Assembly (NCBI GenBank): GCA_938003715.1
Contig: CALKYK010000400.1
Span: 1 to 5,657, forward strand
Reading direction: 5' to 3'
Length of the DNA stretch: 5,657 bases
DNA from: an uncultured Gammaproteobacteria bacterium
GTDB taxonomy: Bacteria; Pseudomonadota; Gammaproteobacteria; Steroidobacterales; Woeseiaceae
Notes under the pieces: generated by a model
The model's input: the letters and a program-made list of their open reading frames with translations, nothing else
What the model was told of the DNA's origin: nothing
Database searches by the model: none
Translations under genes and position numbers: made by a program
Shown: one piece after another, positions 1 to 5,657 of the stretch
Layout: every line of letters starts with the position of its first letter
How positions within the stretch are numbered: the first letter of the stretch is position 1

Positions 1-1
1 A

Positions 2-832
2 GACAGCTTCGCCTTCGGTTTCGACAAGTGGTTTTTCTCATGGTCGGGAGATCGATTCGAGGTATCGCTGGGCAGGAACTCATTGCCGCTATGGAAGCAG
101 TCCGAGCTCATCTGGGACGACGATGTCACCGTGCTCGGCATTGGTTCAAGCCTGAGCACGGAAAAATTTGAAATCAATCTCGGAATTTTCAAATTACCGG
201 TCGGACTTCAGTCCTACTCAGGTACGCTGCGACTTGGCCAGCTAGTTCATCGATCAGGTTCGGAAGATGGCCGCGAACAGCTCGTGTGGGGAGTCGGCTT
301 GCTTCAGATTCGCGCAGAACCCGGTGAGGCCGATGCACTTCGCTTGCTGGACGGGAACGGATCGCGTGACTACACACTGATCACCGCGGGCGCACAGTAT
401 TCATTCGAACTCACGGGCTTTGGTCTGCGGTTGGGCACAGAGTTATACAGAAATCTCAAAGATTACGGACCGATGCCTATCGACGAATTTACGCGAAATC
501 ATGCGGACGAAAAAAGTGGCTTCGCGATTTATGCCGGCATCGGCCGCCCGGAGTCGAATAGCTGGGACATTTCGCTGACCTATGCCAGCGTCGATGCATT
601 CGCTGTTAACAGTTCATACGCCCAGGACGACTGGTTGCGATGGGGAACCGCTACAGAGTCGCGAGGCTCGAATTTCGCCGGCTACGAAGTGCGAGTCCGA
701 TACTCGATACTTCAGAACGCAAATTTGCAGCTCAGGTACGACGAAGTCGACGCGCTCGAATTGAGGTCACCGTCGTCCATCGCTAAAGAGGATGGACAAC
801 GGTTTCGCCTCGATTTGAATTTTTCTTTCTGA
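2..832 (+). CDS. Putative outer-membrane porin (Porin_5-like), 3' part
   Basis: This is the C-terminal 276 residues of a beta-barrel outer-membrane protein. The frame is open to the left edge, so the true start and signal peptide lie outside the window, and the TTG at 83 is only an internal leucine codon. The fragment begins with DSFAFGFDKWFFSWSGDRFE, followed by LGRNSLPLW and a WDDDV segment, a pattern I recall from putative porins of the Porin_5 type. The rest alternates polar and hydrophobic or aromatic residues in short strands separated by acidic or Gly/Asn turns. It ends in RFRLDLNFSF, with the terminal phenylalanine expected for recognition by the BAM assembly machinery. The expected role is passive diffusion of small solutes across the outer membrane; the substrate cannot be read from sequence. 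It converges on the permease-fusion gene with only 52 bases between stops, so the two are not co-transcribed. The beta-barrel assignment is firm and the exact family is less so. Confidence 0.8.
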   Translation, partial: DSFAFGFDKWFFSWSGDRFEVSLGRNSLPLWKQSELIWDDDVTVLGIGSSLSTEKFEINLGIFKLPVGLQSYSGTLRLGQLVHRSGSEDGREQLVWGVGLLQIRAEPGEADALRLLDGNGSRDYTLITAGAQYSFELTGFGLRLGTELYRNLKDYGPMPIDEFTRNHADEKSGFAIYAGIGRPESNSWDISLTYASVDAFAVNSSYAQDDWLRWGTATESRGSNFAGYEVRVRYSILQNANLQLRYDEVDALELRSPSSIAKEDGQRFRLDLNFSF

Positions 833-884
833 GGAAATGCTGACAGATACTCGACACATGCAGCGCGTATCAATCCGGCTCACC

Positions 885-3800
885 TTAGTTGGCACCTACC
901 TCCACCGGGGTATTGCCGCCGGCGAGTAACGAAGTGTCAGCGATTCGCCGAATTCTGAATTTGTAGCCGGCATCGAACTGCCCGGTTATGACGGACTCCT
1001 GTCCGTCCGGCCACCGAACGCGCACTTCTTCGACGCCCGCATCTGATCCCAGGCCGAAGTAGGCCTCCGGAACGTCGAAAGAAACAAAACCGCCGCTTGC
1101 GCTGATTTCCTTCAACTGCTGCGCGTTACTCCCGGCGTGCCGAACGATGACCTCGGCGCCGATCGCATTGATGTTTCCGTCCGCGTTGCGGATGTCGACT
1201 GCGATCGATGCGTTGTCCGACATGCGATTCTCGAAAATCGATACGGGACCATTGATGGGGATGGCGATCACATCCTGATCCCCGTCAAAATCGGCGTCCA
1301 GTAAGGTATAGGAACTGTAAGCCAGGTATGTTGTCATGCCTGTTTCGTCGGTGACGTTCCTGAGTCGCCTGCCTTCTTCGTTCAAATAGAAATAATTGGA
1401 CTCTCGTCTGCGATTCGAATTGAACGTTCCGTTCGCGACGAGCAAATCATTGAATCCATCGAGATCGGCATCGAAGAATTTCGAGTTCCACGCCCACCCT
1501 GCTTGCTGCACGCCCCATTCAAGTGCCTGGTCGATAAACTGGCCGTCTTCGTTGGCGAACAGGAGTACGTTTTTCTGCTGTAGTTGCGGAATTGCCTCGT
1601 CCCAGAATGATTTCGGTAATTCGATGCCCTTTGCTACAGACGACAGGCACATTTCCTTGGTCGTCGTCCACTGATCGGGAAGCAATGCACAGGATTCGGC
1701 GGTTGCGTACCCACCTCTGTCCGGAGGGCGTCGTGACACGAACAATACGACACACTCTTCACGCAGCCGTTTGTCGTCGATCGACTCGCATCGGGAAACT
1801 TCCTGAGTTCGCTTTATGTCGGTAAACAGAGTGTGCATGCGAGCATCCTGCAAGCATCTCGTTTCATACTCCGTGCCGGCGAGTTCCACGCAGATGTCCT
1901 CGAAGGCGCGGCTGCCGAAAGTTACATGGTTGTCGTCGTAATACGCGATTTCCGCCATGAGTATGTCGGGGCGCAGATCATTATCGAGATCTGACGTCGA
2001 CACCGACATAACGTCGTAACCGGACGCCGGGAAAACACCGGAACTGCGATCCAGTGGTGTAAAGGTGCCGTCCCCGTTTCCGAAGTAGAAATAGTCCGGC
2101 GGCCCGAAGTCGTTACCGATGATGAGATCGAGGTGGGAGTCCCTGTTAAGGTCCGAAAGCAATATTGACGTCGGAATCGACGATGGCATTGGTAACGCCT
2201 CGACGCGCCATTTGCCGTCTTCCTGGAAAAGGATCGTATTTCGCGTCGCATCAGCGGCGATCCAGGTGCCTTCACCCCAACCGACGGACCAGTTGCCGAC
2301 GATCATGTCGAGGTCACCGTCTTCGTCCACATCTCCAAAAGCCACGGAGGGCGACAGATGCTCACCGTCGAATCGCGGAAGAGCCTCGACGCTGCTGGCG
2401 CTGAATTTGCCGCTGTTGCTGTATGCGATGTAATTGCCGTTGAGATACGTCGCCAGGAAAATGTCGTTCCAGCCATCGCCGTTGACGTCGGCAATCGCTG
2501 CATTAACGAGTTCCATGTCACCTATCTTGCCCAGGTCGATCGGCACTCTTTTGAATTTGAAAGGCCCCGTCGCGAGGTATTTGTGGATGCCGGATTCGGT
2601 AAGAAACAGCAAGTCAGGCCGGTCGTCCCCGTTCAGGTCGCCGCTCGACACCGTCCGTCCATAGCCCTGAACGAACGGCAATTCCATCTTGAAAAATGAG
2701 AAATCGTATGGGATTTGCAGTCCGATTTCGTCACCGAACCGGCGTATGAAGCGTCCTTCGGCAGGTGACCGATCATTAAAGCGAATTGCCGACACGGCAA
2801 CGCCGGGTCCGGACATTGTCTTCGTATCGACTTCGTCGAACGTAAGCGGCGCTACTGTCGTATCTTGCGCCGGAGGTTGCTCGGCTTCCAGGAAGCGGAA
2901 AGTCGGTTCCGACATTTGTTCCTGTTCGACGAAAAAGCTGATGAAAAAGTCCCGACGTTCCTTGACATCAATCTTGTGAAATTCGTTTGCGACGTAACCG
3001 CCGAGCACACCCGTAAAAACGACACCCACGAACATCAGGGATGCGGCCTTTTTCGATATGGCCTGGGAAACGATGAAGTACGAATAGACGCTGTAAATGC
3101 CCAGCGTGAACAACAGGACCATCACATAGCGTGCCGGCATTCCAGCGGACAGCAGTACGGCACAGATTACGACATCGAAAGCAATCGGCACCGGGAGAAA
3201 GGCACCAATGATGCCGACGACGAACATGCTCGCCATCCTGGTTGCCGTGGTGTCGCCGGGTATCAGTTCGGCCAGGCTGTCCCACGGCAGGATCGTGACA
3301 ATGATCGCCCCGAGCATGCCCGCCAGTAACATCAGCGGCACCGTGTTCTTGATGATGAACCAGAGGTTTTTCGCAAAACTCTTGCCGAACCACGCGAACG
3401 ACTTCAGCCATCCTTCTTCCATGACAGGAATGGATTCCAGTGAGGGAATCGGACATTCCTTGTTGGCAAAGATCCCCGCTTTCTGGTTGGCATCGAGAGT
3501 GGCGGCTTCTGACTTCAGGAAAAGTCGGGTTATCAGGGGGATGCCGATCAGGATGAATCCCACGACCAGTGCCAGTTTGATTGCGACAAAGTACAGTGGA
3601 AAGAGGGAAAACAACATTCCCAGAACGATGAAGTTCATCGTTGGAGAACTCGTCATCGTTGCAAGCGTAGTTTCGATCCGGGTACCCGCGGCAGAGAGCC
3701 CCGTCGCAATCGGGGCTGCACAGTTGACGCAGACACCGAGCGGTGCACCCATCACCAAGCCGAGCGCGCTGTTTGCAAACCCGGACTGGAATGCGCGACG

Positions 3801-4106
3801 CCGCAGGACGGCGAAGCCGGTCATCAGGCACGCGGCGAACAACACCCCGAACGTCATGCCTTTCTTATTGGTGTCGACCCAGTTGACCGTCGTATAGGCG
3901 ATCTTTTTCAGGGTCGAGTCATTCGGCTGAATGACAAAAACGGTGTCGAATCCGAGCGCGTTGATGTTCGTTTCCGCGCCCATCGTGGCTTTTTCGTTCA
4001 GCTGCGGTACGCGCGATCCGCTCCAGAAAACGATCGCTACCGACAGGATGACCAGTAGCGAAACCATGAACTTTTGACGGCTCGCAAAAATACTTTCCTG
4101 AATCAC
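885..4106 (-). CDS. ArsP_1-like permease fused to FG-GAP propeller and ASPIC/UnbV domain
   Basis: Residues are counted from the GTG at 4106 (1073 aa). Residues 13-375 form an integral-membrane region of about nine segments (roughly 13-29, 83-100, 111-137, 158-176, 177-196, 247-273, 291-320, 325-349, 354-375). The stretch GAPLGVCVNCAAP (120-132), followed by GL, a glycine, TLA and SSPTMN, aligns by eye with the PL-CSC-x-P / GL / STP core of ArsP_1/DUF318 permeases, which export arsenicals or other oxyanion or metal species. Seven FG-GAP/VCBS calcium-type loops follow, beginning at D490, D540, D592, D652, D706, D879 and D937. An ASPIC/UnbV domain (about 976-1045) has the signatures NAIGAEV, YFGLG and VRWPDGQ. 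Basic residues before the last segment (SKKAAS, 351-356) suggest it exits outward, placing the 700-residue tail in the periplasm. A six-cysteine insert lies at 739-820. The frame stays open to a TTG at 4220, but those 38 residues look unstructured and overlap a promoter-like site. GTG has a Shine-Dalgarno-like GAGGGAG; ATG at 4067 is a weaker alternative. The substrate is unknown. Confidence 0.85.
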   Translation of the reverse strand: MIQESIFASRQKFMVSLLVILSVAIVFWSGSRVPQLNEKATMGAETNINALGFDTVFVIQPNDSTLKKIAYTTVNWVDTNKKGMTFGVLFAACLMTGFAVLRRRAFQSGFANSALGLVMGAPLGVCVNCAAPIATGLSAAGTRIETTLATMTSSPTMNFIVLGMLFSLFPLYFVAIKLALVVGFILIGIPLITRLFLKSEAATLDANQKAGIFANKECPIPSLESIPVMEEGWLKSFAWFGKSFAKNLWFIIKNTVPLMLLAGMLGAIIVTILPWDSLAELIPGDTTATRMASMFVVGIIGAFLPVPIAFDVVICAVLLSAGMPARYVMVLLFTLGIYSVYSYFIVSQAISKKAASLMFVGVVFTGVLGGYVANEFHKIDVKERRDFFISFFVEQEQMSEPTFRFLEAEQPPAQDTTVAPLTFDEVDTKTMSGPGVAVSAIRFNDRSPAEGRFIRRFGDEIGLQIPYDFSFFKMELPFVQGYGRTVSSGDLNGDDRPDLLFLTESGIHKYLATGPFKFKRVPIDLGKIGDMELVNAAIADVNGDGWNDIFLATYLNGNYIAYSNSGKFSASSVEALPRFDGEHLSPSVAFGDVDEDGDLDMIVGNWSVGWGEGTWIAADATRNTILFQEDGKWRVEALPMPSSIPTSILLSDLNRDSHLDLIIGNDFGPPDYFYFGNGDGTFTPLDRSSGVFPASGYDVMSVSTSDLDNDLRPDILMAEIAYYDDNHVTFGSRAFEDICVELAGTEYETRCLQDARMHTLFTDIKRTQEVSRCESIDDKRLREECVVLFVSRRPPDRGGYATAESCALLPDQWTTTKEMCLSSVAKGIELPKSFWDEAIPQLQQKNVLLFANEDGQFIDQALEWGVQQAGWAWNSKFFDADLDGFNDLLVANGTFNSNRRRESNYFYLNEEGRRLRNVTDETGMTTYLAYSSYTLLDADFDGDQDVIAIPINGPVSIFENRMSDNASIAVDIRNADGNINAIGAEVIVRHAGSNAQQLKEISASGGFVSFDVPEAYFGLGSDAGVEEVRVRWPDGQESVITGQFDAGYKFRIRRIADTSLLAGGNTPVEVGAN

Positions 4107-4116
4107 GGAATTCGAA

Positions 4117-4123
4117 CTCCCTC
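4117..4123 (-). promoter_or_regulatory. Ribosome binding site for the permease fusion
   Basis: On the - strand the bases GAGGGAG lie 10 nt upstream of the GTG at 4106. This purine-rich match to the Shine-Dalgarno sequence is the main reason for choosing GTG 4106 over the TTG at 4220 or the ATG at 4067, neither of which has a comparable site. The GTG also falls just before the first hydrophobic segment, as expected for a membrane protein start. Confidence 0.5.
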
Positions 4124-4191
4124 GGTCTGCACTGCCATTTCGCGGGACGCAAAACGGCGGGGTTTTTGTTATTAATTTCAGGGGAGTAGAA

Positions 4192-4220
4192 AATCTAGCT
4201 AAACAAGCCTCTAATTGCAA
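4192..4220 (-). promoter_or_regulatory. Sigma70-like promoter for the permease fusion
   Basis: On the - strand TTGCAA (4215-4220) and TAGATT (4192-4197) are separated by exactly 17 bases. Each matches four of six consensus positions of the sigma70 -35 and -10 boxes. Transcription would start near 4185 and leave a leader of about 80 nt before the GTG at 4106. The surrounding stretch is AT-rich compared with the flanking genes. The site was assigned by eye and two 4/6 boxes can arise by chance, so it is a candidate only. Confidence 0.35.
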
Positions 4221-4325
4221 AGCTTTATTGCAGGATTATGGCAACTGCTCGGCGGGATTTTGGCTGACGATTCAGGAGCTTGCGAAAAAGCCGCTTGCGC
4301 AGGGAGACGACGAGACCGGAATTGT

Positions 4326-4343
4326 CAGGGCGGGTCCGCCCTG
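4326..4343. repeat. GC-rich hairpin after the lipoprotein gene, possible terminator
   Basis: CAGGGCGG and CCGCCCTG form a perfect 8-base inverted repeat around 2 bases (7 bp with a 4-base loop in practice). It lies 28 bases past the lipoprotein stop on the - strand. A second perfect palindrome, GACCCGGGTC (4346-4355), sits between it and the stop. No U-tract follows on either strand (the - strand continues ACAATTCC), so it is not a canonical intrinsic terminator. It may instead protect the mRNA 3' end or pause polymerase. Its place between the lipoprotein stop and the next promoter favours a role at the end of the upstream transcript. Confidence 0.4.
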
Positions 4344-4371
4344 GTGACCCGGGTCGCATTCAGCTCTCGGC

Positions 4372-5460
4372 CTACTCGGGCAAACATTCCTGGTGGAGCG
4401 TTCCCATAACGGTGATGTCGTTGTCGCCGGGTGTTGGCGCGGCAATCGTGTTTCGAAGGACGGTGATATTGTCCGTATTCCGCAATTGAATGCCGGTAAT
4501 CAGCGCCTGAATACTGTTGTCTTCGAATACGTGGTTTGCCTGGCCACTCGAGAGAATGCCGTAATTCACATTCGAAAACGTCGCATTCAATACGCGCGTG
4601 TTGTATGCGTCATCGTGAATGACAACGCCAAACTCATCGTTGGGATTCAGTTGGTCATAGCAGAGGAATGTTGAAAGGACGATATCCTGCGAGTCCTTGA
4701 CGTCCAGGCAGTTCTCGCGGTTGCCATGAAACTGGCCACCGGCCACATAGACCCTGTTCGCTACGCCCCGCGACGCATCTCCGATCTGTACGGAATCACC
4801 GGATACATTGTAGATATGGGCTTCCCAGATCCAGACATCCGGGCCAAAGGTCTTGATTCCGTGATAGTCGTTTTCCTGGGAACTGTAACTCCTGTCGCCG
4901 TAGCTGTGTATCGAGCCACGCAACCACATCGATGCAGTGCCGAGGGTGACCGCCGATCCATTACCGAAATTGATTTGCGGACCCGCAACCTCGAAATCGC
5001 GAACGACGCAGTTGTTGCAATTTGAAGCGTCAAGCCCGTCGTCGCCCGGCGCCTGTACTTTTCCGTTCTGCAATATGACGTAGCTTCCTGACAGGATCAG
5101 GTGCTCCCAGACCGCGCCGGCCGCGTCGATAACGTAGGGATCGGACGCAATGCCCGCGCGCGTCAGTGAACCCCTGCCGAGCGCACCGCTCAAATTTTCG
5201 TCGACTGCGTAGTCGATGAGCGGATCGAAGCCGATCGCCGTCGACGGGTCCGGCACGCCTCGATAGGCGGAACTTGACGGTGGCGGGGGTGGAGGCGGTG
5301 GTGGTGGCGGGGGTGGCGGCGGAGGCGGTGGTGGTGGTGGCGTCGTATTGACCGGGCTGCCACCGGTCGATGAACCGCCGGGAGCGGACGAGCCGCTGCA
5401 GCCGGAAACGGCCAGCAGCAGCGAGAAGACGGAGCAGATGAATGTCGTACAGCGAGCCAC
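4372..5460 (-). CDS. Lipoprotein with poly-proline spacer and right-handed beta-helix
   Basis: This is a 362-residue protein starting with GTG. An in-frame TAA three codons upstream and the lack of another start before the signal peptide fix that choice. Residues 1-20 are a short lipoprotein signal peptide with the lipobox VSGC; C21 would be acylated. Ser at +2 favours outer-membrane sorting by the E. coli Lol rule. A Ser/Gly-rich linker is followed by an uninterrupted 21-proline run (41-61), a stiff spacer holding the domain off the membrane. Residues from about 108 onward show the short Asn/Asp/Gly-rich rungs of a right-handed parallel beta-helix (for example GDSVQIG at 221, ENCLDVKDSQDI at 249, NITVLRNTI at 331), the fold of pectate lyases, alginate epimerases and many surface proteins. 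No catalytic triad or lyase motif was identified, so enzymatic activity is not claimed. CNNC lies at 148-151. The protein stops soon after the last rung, with C359 near the end, so C-terminal shortening is possible. No clear Shine-Dalgarno site was seen. Confidence 0.8.
   Translation of the reverse strand: MARCTTFICSVFSLLLAVSGCSGSSAPGGSSTGGSPVNTTPPPPPPPPPPPPPPPPPPPPPSSSAYRGVPDPSTAIGFDPLIDYAVDENLSGALGRGSLTRAGIASDPYVIDAAGAVWEHLILSGSYVILQNGKVQAPGDDGLDASNCNNCVVRDFEVAGPQINFGNGSAVTLGTASMWLRGSIHSYGDRSYSSQENDYHGIKTFGPDVWIWEAHIYNVSGDSVQIGDASRGVANRVYVAGGQFHGNRENCLDVKDSQDIVLSTFLCYDQLNPNDEFGVVIHDDAYNTRVLNATFSNVNYGILSSGQANHVFEDNSIQALITGIQLRNTDNITVLRNTIAAPTPGDNDITVMGTLHQECLPE
5278..5340 (-). repeat. Low-complexity CCN tract encoding 21 prolines
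   Basis: Twenty-one consecutive proline codons (CCA, CCG, CCT and CCC mixed) form a pure CCN tract on the coding strand, and the complementary + strand is a G-rich NGG run. Two similar halves are visible: each has a GGCGGGGGTGG core followed by AGGCGG and a GGT run. This suggests growth by internal duplication. Because codons vary at the third base, the tract has not expanded very recently as a pure triplet. Translation of such a run normally requires elongation factor P. Confidence 0.9.
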
Positions 5461-5493
5461 AGCAGCTTAACTCGATTGTCTCAATAGTAGTGT

Positions 5494-5503
5494 GAACCGG
5501 TTC
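5494..5503. promoter_or_regulatory. Perfect palindrome GAACCGGTTC upstream of the lipoprotein
   Basis: This 10-base perfect palindrome lies 33 bases before the GTG start of the lipoprotein and just upstream of a TACTAT sequence (- strand) that could serve as a -10 box, although no good -35 box was found. Its position would suit an operator. A 10-base palindrome is not rare by chance, so this is tentative. Confidence 0.2.
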
Positions 5504-5526
5504 CGGCGATTTCGGCCTCCCAAGCT

Positions 5527-5538
5527 CAAGCGCGCTTG
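5527..5538. promoter_or_regulatory. Perfect palindrome CAAGCGCGCTTG upstream of the lipoprotein
   Basis: This 12-base perfect palindrome lies 66 bases before the lipoprotein start, in the non-coding stretch. It could be a dimeric regulator site. No matching copy was noticed elsewhere in the window, and no regulator gene is present to pair it with. Confidence 0.2.
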
Positions 5539-5657
5539 CCGGGCCTATGCCACGAACCGCGTACGTTCGAACAAGCGAGGCTTGATGCAAGCGCCACGCC
5601 GCGATCGGACGCCGGGTATGCAAGTATTTGGCAGTGTCCTTATGATTGCAACCGAAA

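Noticed and set aside
83..832. Porin start at the TTG at position 83
   Set aside because: The frame is open to the left edge and the residues before it (FGFDKWFFSWSGDRFEVSLG) continue the same beta-barrel pattern, so this is an internal codon of a truncated gene.
846..871. GATAC/GTATC inverted repeat between the convergent stops as a bidirectional terminator
   Set aside because: It has only five base pairs with a 16-base loop and no T-tract on either side, which is too weak to call.
2689..2979. Small + strand frames (for example 2358-2699, 2689-2979) opposite the FG-GAP region
   Set aside because: They are antisense to a strongly supported coding region, and their products have no recognisable features. 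No start signal was noticed for them.
2968..3831. 287-codon open frame on the - strand and an overlapping 229-codon frame on the + strand (3208-3897)
   Set aside because: Both lie inside the permease-fusion gene in other frames. Their translations are rich in Arg, His and Cys with no recognisable domain, as expected of shadow frames.
5560..5585. GTTCGAAC resembling a tRNA T-loop
   Set aside because: The flanking bases do not pair into a T-stem, and no acceptor or anticodon arm can be built around it on either strand.
5030..5623. 197-codon - strand frame extending upstream of the lipoprotein
   Set aside because: It overlaps the lipoprotein coding region in another frame, and its translation is Arg-rich and low complexity where it crosses the proline tract. 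The lipoprotein frame has a clear signal peptide and fold, so this one is a shadow.

Overview
The window reads as chromosomal DNA of a Gram-negative bacterium, most likely a proteobacterium and perhaps a marine or environmental gammaproteobacterium. The support is an outer-membrane beta-barrel ending in phenylalanine, a lipobox-bearing lipoprotein with a serine at the sorting position, and a predicted inner-membrane permease. The phylum is an inference from gene style. No phage, insertion sequence, CRISPR array, tRNA or rRNA was recognised.

The layout is three genes. (1) Bases 2-832, + strand: the C-terminal 276 residues of a putative porin whose start lies outside the window. (2) Bases 885-4106, - strand, convergent with the porin: a 1073-residue protein. 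It joins an ArsP_1/DUF318-like permease (about residues 13-375) to a periplasmic-looking FG-GAP/VCBS beta-propeller with seven calcium-type loops (490-945) and a C-terminal ASPIC/UnbV domain (about 976-1045). (3) Bases 4372-5460, - strand, upstream of and co-oriented with gene 2: a lipoprotein with a 21-proline spacer and a right-handed parallel beta-helix.

The 52-base gap between the two convergent stops (833-884) holds no convincing terminator. The 265-base gap between lipoprotein and permease (4107-4371) has a strong GC hairpin near the lipoprotein stop and a sigma70-like promoter in front of the permease gene, so the two - strand genes are probably transcribed separately. The last 197 bases (5461-5657) hold no supported gene. 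They do hold several perfect palindromes upstream of the lipoprotein.

All three products belong to the cell envelope: an outer-membrane pore, an inner-membrane carrier with a large periplasmic sensor or adhesion-like part, and a surface or periplasmic lipoprotein. Whether they cooperate cannot be told from one window. The most unusual object is the permease fusion. It has CVNC where relatives carry a C-x-C motif, and three regularly spaced cysteine pairs are inserted between propeller blades five and six.
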